37,360 bases of DNA, taken from Verrucomicrobiota bacterium. GTDB lineage: Bacteria > Verrucomicrobiota > Verrucomicrobiia > Limisphaerales > Pedosphaeraceae. Made by a program: the position numbers and the translations under genes. Below the pieces are notes generated by a model. It did no database searches, had not been told where the DNA came from, and saw nothing but the letters and a program-made list of their open reading frames with translations. Where the stretch lies: NCBI GenBank assembly GCA_021325145.1, contig JAJPHR010000105.1, positions 1 through 37,360 on the forward strand, read 5' to 3'. Below, piece after piece: positions 6,863 through 15,380 of this stretch (position 1 is its first letter; each line of letters starts with the position of its first letter).

Positions 6863-9337
6863 ATGTTCAAGTCTGATGAGAATCGCCGCTTCTGGCTCAT
6901 CTGCCTGGTTTTGGCGCTCGGCTCCCTGATCGTTTACGGGAAGCTGGCCGGTTACGATTTTGCCAGTTACGACGATGAAACCTACGTCACGGCCAATGTC
7001 CACGTACAGCATGGGCCGTTCCTCAACCAACTCGTGTGGGCCTTCACGACGGACGAGGGGGGTAACTGGCACCCGCTGACCTGGCTTTCGCACATCCTCG
7101 ATTGCCGACTCTATGGACTATGGGCAGGTGGGCACCATCTTACGAACCTCATCTTACACCTCGCGAACACTCTTCTGTTCTTCGTCCTTCTCCGCCGCAT
7201 GACTGGCGCTCTTTGGCGCAGCGCCATCGTGGCCGCACTCTTCGCCTGGCATCCGTCGCATGTGGAATCGGTCGCCTGGATTGCTGAGCGCAAGGATGTG
7301 CTCAGCACTTTCTTTGGCTTGCTGGCCATGGCCGCGTATCTCGGGTACGTCGAGAAGAACAGCCAGCAAAAGCCAAACAGCAAAAACCAAACCCCAGAAA
7401 AACATCAAACCTCAAATCTCAAAGGAGTGTTGCGCCGCTTGGAGCTTGGAGCCGGGAGCTTTTCTGGAGCCTGGTTTTTGGTTTTTGGTGTTTATTACGC
7501 GCTTTCCCTTTTCTGTTTCCTGCTCGCGCTGCTTTCCAAACCCATGTTGGTGACCCTGCCTTTCGTCCTGCTGTTGCTCGATTACTGGCCGCTTCGGCGG
7601 ACCTCGAACCTGATTGAGCGCCGGGTGCTGCTGGAGAAAGTGCCTTTCTTCATACTGTCGGGAGTTTCCAGCGCTATCACCATGGTGGTCCAATCCCGCG
7701 GCGGGGTGGTTACGCTCGCCACGGTGAGCCTTGGTCAGCGTATAGCGAACGCACTGGTTTCGTACGTTCGCTACCTCGAGAATATGGTTTGGCCGGTGGA
7801 TCTTTGCGTCATTTACCCATACCGTCTTACCTGGCCACTCTGGCTCGTGGTCGCGTGCGGCTTATTCCTCGCGCTGACGACCTGCGTTGTGTTCGCACAC
7901 CGGCGAAACCGTCCCTGGCTGGCGGTTGGCTGGCTATGGTATTTGGGCACACTCGTGCCCGTCATCGGCATCGTACAGGTTGGCCTGCAATCCATGGCCG
8001 ACCGCTATAGCTACCTGCCACTCGTTGGCATCTTCATCATGTTGGTCTGGGAGTTTACGGAGCGATTAGAACGCCTGCCTCGAAACGTGGGCCGCGCCAT
8101 ATCGGTCGGACTCGGCGCAACCGTCCTCGTGACCTGCCTGACGCTTTCGTGGTTCCAGGTGACCACCTGGCGCAACGCAATCAGTCTGTTTACTCACGCG
8201 GTTTCGGTAACCGCCGACAACTACGTCGCCCACGTCAATTTGGGAGTCGAACTCTATCACGCTGGCAAACCGGAGGAGGCGGTTTCACATTTCAATACTG
8301 CTTTCGGTTTACGGCCAGATTCACCGCTGCCCGCCTACAACCTTGGCCGTTGCTACGAACAACTCGGCGATCTCCAACGTGCCGCAAATTGGTTTGAGCG
8401 GGCGGTTGAGACCAAGCCTGAATTCGCGCCGGCCCGATATGATTTCGCCCGACTCCTCGCGAAGCAAAACAAGCTGGAGGAAGCCATCGCCCAGTATAAC
8501 GCCTGCCTGCTCTACACCCGAGACCCGGCCAGCGTTCATTTCAGCCTTGCCAATGCGCTCGCTGCACAGGGCAAGCTTAGCGACGCTGCCGAGCATTACC
8601 GGCAATCCCTCGAACTTGATCCAAACTCCCCCGATGCTCACAACAATTTGGGCGCCGTCCTGCTCCGACTCGGGAATCCTGCCGCTGCCGTGGACCATTT
8701 CAAAGCTGCGCTCAAGCTTCAGCCCAATTTAGCCGAAGCCGAGGACCAGTTGGGAGGAGCTTTGCAAAAGCTTGGCCAATTGGACGAGGCCCGCCGTCAT
8801 TTTGCCGAGGCGGTGCGGCTCAAGCCCAACCTCGCTCATGCACAATTGAAACTGGGATTGCTCCTGGCCCAGCAGTCCCAATTCGAAGAAGCCAAAGGCC
8901 ATTTCCAAAAGGTGACTCAGCTTGAGCCATCCAACGACGTCGCCTGGTTTAATCTGGCGGGAATCTTCGCCGCGCAAGGCCGCCTGGACGACGCTGCTGC
9001 AGCCTTTAACACCGTGGTCCTGCTCAAACCGCAGGATGTCGAGGCGCATACCCAATTTGGCGCGGTGCTGGCGCGTGCCGGCAAGTTCGAAGCGGCCTTG
9101 GCCGAGTACCAGCAAGCGGCTACATTGACGAACCAGCGTAATCCAGTGATTCTGGCCCTGCTGGACCAGGCTTATGCCGAAGCGGGCCGCTTCGCCGAAG
9201 CCATCAGCACCGCGCAACACGTGCAGGAACTCGCAAAATCCTTGAACCAACCAGCGCTCGCGGAACAAGCCGCCCGCCGCTTGGAACTCTACCGCGACGG
9301 CAAGCGACCTTCAGTCGCCGCGAGTGCCAACCCCTAA
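6863..9337 (+). CDS. TMTC-like multi-pass membrane protein with C-terminal TPR repeats
   Basis: An 824-residue protein. Residues 1 to about 430 form many hydrophobic segments of a GT-C-like membrane domain, with the acidic pair in SYDDETYV (Asp37/Asp38), NWHPLTWLSH near 69-78 and WHPSHVESVAWIAERKD near 129-145. These resemble the mannosyltransferase-like half of TMTC proteins. From about 455 to 800 there are around ten TPR units, for example AYNLGRCYEQLGDLQRAANWFERA cut into 34-residue steps. Glycosyl transfer is an inference; many bacterial members are uncharacterised. A Lys/Asn/Gln-rich stretch at about 166-208 has no counterpart in the family pattern and coincides with an imperfect inverted repeat in the DNA (7376-7492). 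The ATG at 6863 precedes a transmembrane helix. Confidence 0.8.
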   Translation: MFKSDENRRFWLICLVLALGSLIVYGKLAGYDFASYDDETYVTANVHVQHGPFLNQLVWAFTTDEGGNWHPLTWLSHILDCRLYGLWAGGHHLTNLILHLANTLLFFVLLRRMTGALWRSAIVAALFAWHPSHVESVAWIAERKDVLSTFFGLLAMAAYLGYVEKNSQQKPNSKNQTPEKHQTSNLKGVLRRLELGAGSFSGAWFLVFGVYYALSLFCFLLALLSKPMLVTLPFVLLLLDYWPLRRTSNLIERRVLLEKVPFFILSGVSSAITMVVQSRGGVVTLATVSLGQRIANALVSYVRYLENMVWPVDLCVIYPYRLTWPLWLVVACGLFLALTTCVVFAHRRNRPWLAVGWLWYLGTLVPVIGIVQVGLQSMADRYSYLPLVGIFIMLVWEFTERLERLPRNVGRAISVGLGATVLVTCLTLSWFQVTTWRNAISLFTHAVSVTADNYVAHVNLGVELYHAGKPEEAVSHFNTAFGLRPDSPLPAYNLGRCYEQLGDLQRAANWFERAVETKPEFAPARYDFARLLAKQNKLEEAIAQYNACLLYTRDPASVHFSLANALAAQGKLSDAAEHYRQSLELDPNSPDAHNNLGAVLLRLGNPAAAVDHFKAALKLQPNLAEAEDQLGGALQKLGQLDEARRHFAEAVRLKPNLAHAQLKLGLLLAQQSQFEEAKGHFQKVTQLEPSNDVAWFNLAGIFAAQGRLDDAAAAFNTVVLLKPQDVEAHTQFGAVLARAGKFEAALAEYQQAATLTNQRNPVILALLDQAYAEAGRFAEAISTAQHVQELAKSLNQPALAEQAARRLELYRDGKRPSVAASANP
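7376..7492 (+). repeat. imperfect inverted repeat inside the TPR gene
   Basis: The left arm 7376-7397 and right arm 7471-7492 are inverted copies (19 of 22 positions pair). They flank an A-rich then a GGAGCTTGGAGCC-containing core. The codons remain open throughout. It splits the segment that in relatives joins YVxK directly to the LLSKPMLVTLPFVLLLLDYWPL helix, so it looks inserted. Confidence 0.6.
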
Positions 9338-9348
9338 CCAGCATTCTG

Positions 9349-9415
9349 CAAGCGCGGACATTCCTATCCGCTTTAAACGCGCGCACGTCCAGGCGGACAG
9401 GAATGTCCGCGCTTG
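9349..9415. repeat. double REP-like dyad between convergent genes
   Basis: The arms 9349-9371 and 9393-9415 are inverted copies, 22 of 23 pairing, around a 21-base loop. The right arm itself contains GCGGACA-GGAA-TGTCCGC, a 7-bp hairpin with a 4-base loop (9393-9410), and the left arm has the same with one mismatch. This dyad-of-dyads is the architecture of REP pairs (BIMEs). It sits exactly between the convergent TPR gene and trpC and could also stop transcription both ways. Confidence 0.75.
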
Positions 9416-9426
9416 GTAATTGGAGC

Positions 9427-10269
9427 TTATCCGGTGTTTGGGGTTTGGGGTTTGGGGTTCGGTTGCGATAGCAACAACTCCTCCACCTTCGCCTCGATAT
9501 TCGCGTGTCGCATCAGCGATTCGCCCACCAGTATCGCCTGCGCGGTGCACGCGGCCAGACGTTCCACATCGGCGCGCGTGTGGATGCCGCTTTCAGCTAC
9601 CAGGAGTTTTTGACCTCCGCCGGGCGAAGCACGCAACCGAGCCGCCAATCGTTCGGTGGTCGCCAAATCGACTTTAAATGTTTTCAAATCGCGATTGTTC
9701 ACCCCAATGATTTCCGCGCCAGCCGCCAGAGCCCGTTCCAGTTCCGCTTCATCATGGACTTCCACCAGCAGCGCCAACCCGGCGGCGGTGGCGAGCGAAT
9801 GGAAATGCCGCAACTCTGCATCTGTCAGGATCGCCACGATCAGCAAAATGGCGTCCGCGCCCGCTTCGATCGATTCCAGAATCTGGCGCTCATCGATGAT
9901 AAAATCCTTGCGCAACAGCGGCAGCTTCACCACCTGGCGGATTTGTTTCAGATATTCGAGCGCGCCTTGAAAAAACTTTTCGTCCGTCAGCACCGACAGA
10001 CAATCGGCTCCGGCGGCTTCATAGGCACGGGCAATTCGCGCGGGATTAAAGTCAGCGCAGATGATCCCGGCAGAAGGCGACGCTTTCTTAACCTCGGCAA
10101 TCAAAGAAACCATTCCGCCACGCCGGGGTTGCCGCAAAGCTGCTTCAAAGTCGCGGCGGTCGCCGCGCGCTCCCATCGCGGCCTTCAACTCCGCGGCAGA
10201 AATTGCCCGCTTGGGGAGACGCATCACTTCAACTCGCTTCTGCGCGACGATGGTATCCAGAATATTCAA
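9427..10269 (-). CDS. trpC: indole-3-glycerol phosphate synthase
   Basis: Closes the indole ring in tryptophan synthesis: carboxyphenylamino-deoxyribulose phosphate to indole-3-glycerol phosphate. A TIM barrel of 280 residues. The catalytic lysines are in IAEVKKASPS (Lys61) and LLRKDF (Lys121), with VEVHDEAEL and GVNNRDLKTF later in the barrel and AESGIHTRADVERL in the phosphate-binding half. The start is TTG at 10269: an in-frame TAA (the prfB stop) lies just upstream, and GGGGAG (minus strand, 10281-10276) sits six bases before it. The last 16 or so residues, rich in Pro, Asn and Gln, are encoded by a G-rich heptad repeat and are probably not part of the fold. It follows prfB by three bases; other trp genes are not in view. 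Confidence 0.95.
   Translation of the reverse strand: MNILDTIVAQKRVEVMRLPKRAISAAELKAAMGARGDRRDFEAALRQPRRGGMVSLIAEVKKASPSAGIICADFNPARIARAYEAAGADCLSVLTDEKFFQGALEYLKQIRQVVKLPLLRKDFIIDERQILESIEAGADAILLIVAILTDAELRHFHSLATAAGLALLVEVHDEAELERALAAGAEIIGVNNRDLKTFKVDLATTERLAARLRASPGGGQKLLVAESGIHTRADVERLAACTAQAILVGESLMRHANIEAKVEELLLSQPNPKPQTPNTG
9437..9457 (+). repeat. TTTGGGG heptad repeat in the 3' end of trpC
   Basis: Three perfect copies of TTTGGGG on the plus strand, followed by TTCGG. As the complement it encodes Pro/Asn/Lys/Gln residues of the TrpC tail. The plus strand has three G4 runs and could form a G-quadruplex with the following GG. Confidence 0.7.
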
Positions 10270-10272
10270 GCA

Positions 10273-11419
10273 TTACTCCCCATCGTCATCCTTCACCGAC
10301 GCCATTCGCTTGGTCGGGCAACCGGCGCGCAGCCAGCCATTTACAAACGGGTCCAGGTCCCCGTCCATGACCGCTTGCACGTTGCTGGTTTCGACGCCAG
10401 TGCGCAGGTCCTTTACCATGCGATAGGGCTGGAAGACGTAGCTGCGAATCTGGTTGCCCCATGAGACGCTGCCTTTCTCCCCGTAAAACCGCTCCATTTC
10501 CTGCTTCTGGGCGTCGATGCGTTGCGCGAAAATTCGCGAGAGCAAAAGCTTCATAGCGGTCGCCCGATTTTGGTGTTGCGACCGCTGGCTTTGCGACGCC
10601 ACTACCAGCCCCGTGGGGATGTGCGTAATGCGAACCGCGGTTTCTACCTTGTTCACGTTCTGGCCTCCTTTGCCGCCGGAACGGAACGTGTCCACATGAA
10701 ATTCGTTTGGCGGAATCGCGACCTCGCCTTCTTCCTCAATTTCCGCGATGGCATCGACGCTGGCGAAACTGGTATGGCGGCGCTTGTTGGAATCGAATGG
10801 GGAGATGCGAACCAACCGATGCACGCCGCGTTCCGCTTTGCAAAAGCCGTAAGCATTCTCGCCGCTGATCAGCATGGTGACGCTTTTGATGCCGGCGGTT
10901 TCACCCGGCAGCGCTTCCGTCACCTCGGCTTGCCAGCCGCGGGATTCCACCCAGCGTTGGTACATGCGCAGCAGCATATTCGCCCAATCGCATGATTCGG
11001 TCCCGCCCGCGCCGGCGTTGATGCTCAGGATGCAATTGTTCTTGTCATGCGGCCCGTTCAGGAAAACGCGCAACTCCAGGCTTTCCAAATCGCGGGTAAA
11101 CTGCGCCAGTTCACGGGTCATTTCCTGTTCGTGACGGGCTTGCTCCGCTTCCGGTTCTCCGGCGGCCAGTTCGATCATCACGTGAAAATCCTCCGCTTGC
11201 TTCTCGGCCTTGAGCAAGGGCTCGATTTTTTTGCGGAGTGAATTGGACTCGTCGATGAGCTTTTGGGCCTGCTCGCGATTGTTCCAGAAGCTGTCCGCCG
11301 CCATCAACGAATCCAGTTCCGCCAGGCGCTTTTGCACACTGGGGACGTCAAAGAAACCTCCGCAAATGCGCAAGCTTCTCCCCAACCGTCGTCAACTGAA
11401 CTTTGATGGTTTCAAACAT
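10273..11419 (-). CDS. prfB: peptide chain release factor 2 (programmed +1 frameshift)
   Basis: Recognises UGA and UAA stop codons and releases the finished peptide. The gene is in two frames. Codons 1-23 run from ATG 11419-11417 to CTT 11353-11351 and give MFETIKVQLTTVGEKLAHL followed by RRFL; then comes an in-frame TGA at 11350-11348. Skipping one base (11350) continues with GAC GTC CCC to the stop at 10273, for about 381 residues. The second part holds the SPF stop-recognition motif (RISPFDSNKRR) and the catalytic GGQ in RSGGKGGQNVNK. Reading only the downstream frame would give a spurious short N-terminus. It heads the prfB-trpC end of the run; trpC starts three bases after its stop. Confidence 0.96.
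11347..11362 (-). promoter_or_regulatory. RF2 autoregulatory frameshift site
   Basis: Read on the minus strand: CGGAGG TTT CTT TGA C. An internal Shine-Dalgarno-like CGGAGG ends three bases before the slippery CTT, and TGA is followed by C, a weak termination context. This is the same arrangement and spacing as in Escherichia coli prfB, where low RF2 makes ribosomes shift +1 at the UGA. So RF2 level very likely controls its own synthesis here. Confidence 0.93.
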
Positions 11420-11578
11420 ATTGACAAAATATACGTTATTAAGATGCGGGAATCCAGCACGATAAAGAAATGCGTTGAAAATGGGTGGAAAACTGCCGAA
11501 ATGCGATTTTGTTAGAGCTTCCTTTCATAATTCTCGACCCTTTCAAAACCTTTCATCGAGAGGGCATCAGCGACCCGA
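11420..11578. other. short spacer upstream of prfB
   Basis: About 160 AT-richer bases between the unknown gene (ends 11579) and prfB. It probably carries a prfB promoter; TATATT lies shortly upstream of the ATG on the minus strand, but no good -35 is visible. Confidence 0.35.
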
Positions 11579-11938
11579 TTAATCGTGATCCGCATACATC
11601 ACAAACGGCTTGGGAGTCGGAACAAAGATGAAATCAATCCAATCACTCAAAGTCGCTTCCAGGAGCGTTTCCGCCTCCTGCTTGGTAGCAGCTATCATTG
11701 ACCAGTCGTGCCCATACTCGGTTGGAAGCGAGCAATTTGCCAGCATAGCAGTCAAATGCTTGGGTTCAAACACTACCTGATCAATCGTAACACATGCGGT
11801 TTCAAGCGCAGTGTCAGCGGAGACGATGGTTGCGACAAAAGGACGCAAATTTTTCAGCGGTGTGCAAAAGGTCTGCTGAAAGCGCCATGGAGTTCTCCGC
11901 AAGCGCTTCAGGAAGCCCGGGGTCTCCGAAAGCGTCAT
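11579..11938 (-). CDS. hypothetical protein, 119 residues
   Basis: I do not recognise a family. The product begins MTLSETPGFLKRLRR and ends in an aromatic, acidic segment containing DWIDFIFVPTPKPFVMYADHD split over the last 21 residues. It has no signal peptide and no clear transmembrane helix. The ATG at 11938 is the first possible ATG after an upstream stop. It starts 29 bases after the stop of the receiver protein gene on the same strand, so the two are probably cotranscribed, and prfB follows. The composition is balanced and the reading direction agrees with the neighbours, which argues for a real gene. It may be a cytoplasmic accessory or immunity-like protein, but that is a guess. Confidence 0.6.
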   Translation of the reverse strand: MTLSETPGFLKRLRRTPWRFQQTFCTPLKNLRPFVATIVSADTALETACVTIDQVVFEPKHLTAMLANCSLPTEYGHDWSMIAATKQEAETLLEATLSDWIDFIFVPTPKPFVMYADHD

Positions 11939-11967
11939 ATTCCGCGAGCCAAAGTCTTTTACGCTCC

Positions 11968-12366
11968 CTAATTCACGCTAAAGACCTTGGCCAGCGCCTG
12001 CTGCAACTGTTGGAAAGTAAATGGCTTCTCCATCAGCAAATCAATTTTCGACAACTGTTCCGCGTCCCATTGAATTAGGTCGGCGTGGCCGGTGATCAGG
12101 ATGATGTGCTGGTCCGGAGAGTGTTGCTTGATGGCGCTGGCCAATTCGAAGCCGTTCATCTGGGGCAATTTCAGATCGGTGATGACCAGATCGTATTTTC
12201 CGATTTCGAATTGCGCCAGCGCGCTTTCCGCGTCCTTGGTAATGTCCACCCGATGGCCGCCGCCGAACGACAAAATCATCCGCAGGGCCTTCGCCAACTC
12301 CGGCCCGTCGTCCACCACCAGGATTCGTTTAGGCGGCGTCTTTTGCAAAATCTGGGTCTGTGACAT
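11968..12366 (-). CDS. stand-alone response regulator receiver protein
   Basis: A CheY-like single-domain protein of 132 residues. The acidic pocket is Asp19/Asp20 in ILVVDDGPE, the phosphorylation site is Asp64 in DLVITDLKLP, the switch Thr92 is in ILITGHAD and the conserved Lys114 is in MEKPF. No output domain follows, so it must act by protein contact, or serve in a phosphorelay. No histidine kinase is in the window. The chosen start is the ATG at 12366; the frame stays open far upstream into nadB, but that part is out of family. It lies about 110 bases after nadB in the minus-strand run. Confidence 0.85.
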   Translation of the reverse strand: MSQTQILQKTPPKRILVVDDGPELAKALRMILSFGGGHRVDITKDAESALAQFEIGKYDLVITDLKLPQMNGFELASAIKQHSPDQHIILITGHADLIQWDAEQLSKIDLLMEKPFTFQQLQQALAKVFSVN

Positions 12367-12476
12367 AAACGAAACAAACGCTAAATCGACCGTTGCATGC
12401 TTAGCCTGCCAGCGCGGGCCAATGCAAACAAAATATTTGTTTCTTACAATCGCATTTGTATTCGAGAACTGCCCGT

Positions 12477-14108
12477 TCAGCCTTTTCTTAACACAGTATC
12501 GCGCTGGGCGCAGGCGGGGTCGGGATTTGGGTAATCCAGATTGTAATGCAAACCCCGGCTTTCGGGGCGCTGCAACGCGCTCGCCACGATCAATTCCGCC
12601 ACCACGGCGATGTTGCGCAATTCCAACAAATCGCTGGTGACGATAAAGTCCCAATAATATTCCTGGATTTCCTCCTGCAAATTGGCGATGCGCTTGCGGG
12701 CGCGCTCCAGGCGCTTGTTCGTTCGCACGATCCCCACGTAATCCCACATCAACCGCCGGATCTCGTCCCAATTATGCGAAATCACCACCTGTTCGTCCGG
12801 GTTGGCGGCCTTGCCCGACTCCCAATTCGGAAGGGTGGTCTGGGGCAAAACCAGCGGCTCGGCCAGGACACGCTGCGCGGCGCGATGGGCGCACACCAGC
12901 GCCTCCAGCAGCGAGTTGCTCGCCAGCCGATTCGCCCCATGCAAGCCGGTGCAGGCCACTTCGCCCACCGCGTAGAGCCCGGCGATGTCCGTTTCGCCGT
13001 CCACGTTCGTCAACACGCCGCCGCATTGGTAATGCGCCGCCGGAACCACCGGGATGGGTTCCTTCGTGATGTCGATGCCAAAACGCAGGCACGTTTGGTA
13101 AATGTTGGGAAAACGTTCGATGACGAACTTCGCGGGCTTGTGCGTGATGTCCAGCAGGACGAAGTCGGCTCCGCTGCGTTTCATCTCGCTGTCGATGGCC
13201 CGCGCCACGATATCGCGCGGCGCCAGCGATTTAAGCGGATGATATTGGTCCATGAACTCGACGCCTTCAACCGTTCGGAGCACGCCCCCTTCGCCGCGAA
13301 CAGCTTCGCTGATCAGAAACGATTTGGCCTTCGGATGATAAAGGCACGTGGGATGGAACTGGATGAATTCCATGTTGGCCACCGCAGCCCCCGCGCGATA
13401 CGCCATGGCCACGCCGTCACCGGTCGCAATGTCGGGGTTGGTCGTGTACAAATAAACCTTCCCGCAACCTCCGGTCGCCAACAGGACCGTGCCCGCCGAG
13501 AAGGTTTCCACCAGGCCGGTTTTTTTGTTCAGCACGTACACGCCCACGCAACGATTGGAACCCGCCTTGCCACCCGCCGAAATGCCCGGCGTCGCGCCCT
13601 GACCCAGCTTGCTCGTGGTGATCAGATCAATCGCCAGGTGGTTCTCAAACATTTCGATCCGCGACTGCGCGGCGACGGCCGAGAGCAATCCGCGTTCGAT
13701 TTCCCGCCCGGTCACGTCTTTGGCATGCAGGATGCGCCGCTTGGAATGGCCGCCTTCCTTGCCAAGATCCAATTCGTGAACGCCCGGCTCGGTGGGAATT
13801 TCCCGTTCCGAAAACTTCATGCCCAGGCGAATCAATTCCGCAATCCGCGCCGGGCCCTCCTGCACGATGGTGCGCACCACGTCCTCTTTGCACAACCCGG
13901 CGCCCGCCTGCAACGTGTCGCGCACGTGCATTTCCACCGAATCCTCCTTGCTGGTCACCGCGGCGATGCCCCCCTGCGCGTAATTGGTGTTGGATTCCGC
14001 CCGGTTCTTCTTCGTGATGATGGCCACACGTCCCCGCGGCGCGACTTTCAACGCAAAGGTCAGGCCGGCAATTCCGCTGCCGAGGACGATGCAATCAAAG
14101 TGTTTCAT
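12477..14108 (-). CDS. nadB: L-aspartate oxidase
   Basis: Oxidises L-aspartate to iminoaspartate with FAD, the first step of de novo NAD synthesis; NadA then makes quinolinate, which NadC (1281-2138) uses. It has 543 residues from the ATG at 14108. The FAD-binding GSGIAG is at 10-15, followed by ESNTNYAQGGIAAV typical of the family, SEAVRGEGG and HGANRLASNSLLEALV of the succinate dehydrogenase/fumarate reductase flavoprotein fold, and a C-terminal helical domain. An in-frame TTG six bases upstream (14114) is possible but less likely. The start overlaps the end of panC by 14 bases. Confidence 0.95.
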   Translation of the reverse strand: MKHFDCIVLGSGIAGLTFALKVAPRGRVAIITKKNRAESNTNYAQGGIAAVTSKEDSVEMHVRDTLQAGAGLCKEDVVRTIVQEGPARIAELIRLGMKFSEREIPTEPGVHELDLGKEGGHSKRRILHAKDVTGREIERGLLSAVAAQSRIEMFENHLAIDLITTSKLGQGATPGISAGGKAGSNRCVGVYVLNKKTGLVETFSAGTVLLATGGCGKVYLYTTNPDIATGDGVAMAYRAGAAVANMEFIQFHPTCLYHPKAKSFLISEAVRGEGGVLRTVEGVEFMDQYHPLKSLAPRDIVARAIDSEMKRSGADFVLLDITHKPAKFVIERFPNIYQTCLRFGIDITKEPIPVVPAAHYQCGGVLTNVDGETDIAGLYAVGEVACTGLHGANRLASNSLLEALVCAHRAAQRVLAEPLVLPQTTLPNWESGKAANPDEQVVISHNWDEIRRLMWDYVGIVRTNKRLERARKRIANLQEEIQEYYWDFIVTSDLLELRNIAVVAELIVASALQRPESRGLHYNLDYPNPDPACAQRDTVLRKG

Positions 14109-14955
14109 TATCAATCAGCCTGGTTTTGCCGAAGAAAACCGCCAGGGCCATCTGCGTGCCGCGCCCAACCTTGCTCACCGGCTGCAGCGTTCGCGGATCG
14201 AACAGTTCAACATAATCCAATCTTGCGGCGGGCCGGTTCGTGACAAACCGCGCCAGGTCCGCCTTTAATCTCACGGATGAAACCGCGCCCCGCCTCACCG
14301 ACTTTTTCGCCAGCGCCAGCGCCTCTGACAATACTGTCGCCTGTTCGCGCTCGACGGGTGAGAGATACTTGTTGCGCGAACTCATTGCCAACCCATCCCG
14401 CTCGCGATGCGTCGGCGCCACCACGATCTTCACCGGGAAATTCAGGTCCCTCACCATGCGCCGGATGATGGCTGCCTGTTGAAAATCCTTCGCGCCGAAT
14501 ACCGCCACCTCCGGCAACACGAGATTGAAAAGCTTCGCCACCACGGTCGTCACGCCGCGAAAATGAGTCGGTCGTGCGGCCCCTTCCATCCCCCGGGACA
14601 ACGACTCTTCCACGACATAAGTGCTGAATTCTTCGCCTTCGCCGGCTGGATACATCTCGCGATCAACCGGCGCGAAGATCACGTCCACGCCCGCCTCACG
14701 GCATAGCTTGCGGTCGCGCGCAAAGTCACGGGGATAACGCGAGAGATCTTCCTTCGGCCCAAATTGCGTCGGGTTCACATAGATGCTGACCACCACCTTG
14801 CCCTTTGCGCCAACGATCCGCCGTGCCCGCCGGACAAGACTCAAATGCCCTGCGTGCAGGTAACCCATGGTCGGCACGAACCCGACCCGGACCCGCTGAC
14901 GCTGCCAATTTTTGGCCAGCCGCTGCATTCCGGCGGCCGAAGTAACAATTCGCAT
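14095..14955 (-). CDS. panC: pantothenate synthetase
   Basis: Condenses pantoate with beta-alanine using ATP to make pantothenate, the substrate of CoaX. It has 286 residues with the ATG at 14955, the usual length; the frame is open further upstream but those residues are not in the family. Motifs are PTMGYLHAGH at 28-37 (nucleotidyltransferase HxGH), NPTQFGP at 61-67, RPTHFRGV at 128-135, FGAKDFQQ at 153-160 and MSSRN at 191-195 (KMSKS-like). It overlaps nadB and probably starts the transcript that continues to trpC. Confidence 0.95.
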   Translation of the reverse strand: MRIVTSAAGMQRLAKNWQRQRVRVGFVPTMGYLHAGHLSLVRRARRIVGAKGKVVVSIYVNPTQFGPKEDLSRYPRDFARDRKLCREAGVDVIFAPVDREMYPAGEGEEFSTYVVEESLSRGMEGAARPTHFRGVTTVVAKLFNLVLPEVAVFGAKDFQQAAIIRRMVRDLNFPVKIVVAPTHRERDGLAMSSRNKYLSPVEREQATVLSEALALAKKSVRRGAVSSVRLKADLARFVTNRPAARLDYVELFDPRTLQPVSKVGRGTQMALAVFFGKTRLIDNETL

Positions 14956-15145
14956 GCCGAAAAAGTGGTGTACCATCGGCCAACTATCAATACTTATTGC
15001 GAAAGGAGTGGCGCGCATCCCGACACAGTTGTCATGCCTTTGGCAGGAGTGGGAATGGCGCGCCCGCTCGCGAACGCTTTCGAAACCGCGCCCCGCCGCC
15101 ATTTAGTTTGGAGCCTATCTCGGTAGGGCGCGCTGGCCGGGCCGT

Positions 15146-15182
15146 AGCTTCCGAGCGAAGGACGGTCACTCCGTGCGCGCCG
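15146..15182 (+). repeat. REP-like intergenic repeat, copy B
   Basis: Matches 2359-2395 at 33 of 37 positions. The adjoining bases 15187-15204 (CAGAGGACTGCC followed by a C run) resemble 30537-30556, where the same module precedes another hairpin copy, so the repeat is modular. Confidence 0.7.
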
Positions 15183-15380
15183 CCGACGGTCAGAGGACTG
15201 CCCCCCACCGGGATAAGTTCTTGGGCCGCCATCCGTTCCAGGCCGGGACGCGCTTTCTCCCCCTTCGGCAGGGCAGGGTGAGGGGGCCATTTGCGCTCTG
15301 GAGGCCCATGGGAAGCGTTCCATATTCCTTAACCAAATGGCAAGGGAACTGCGCCCTCCCGGGCGCTCAACCGTTTTCTA

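Noticed and set aside
9437..9457. Telomere-like TTTGGGG repeat as a chromosome end
   Set aside because: It is inside the 3' end of trpC, flanked by normal genes on both sides, and has only three copies.
12546..14243. Plus-strand open frame of 565 codons opposite nadB
   Set aside because: It lies exactly over a well-recognised gene on the other strand and has the composition expected of an antisense frame in GC-rich DNA; no family motif.
14956..15112. N-terminal extension of panC upstream of 14955
   Set aside because: The MRIVTSAAGM start gives the usual family length; the extra residues have no match to the family.
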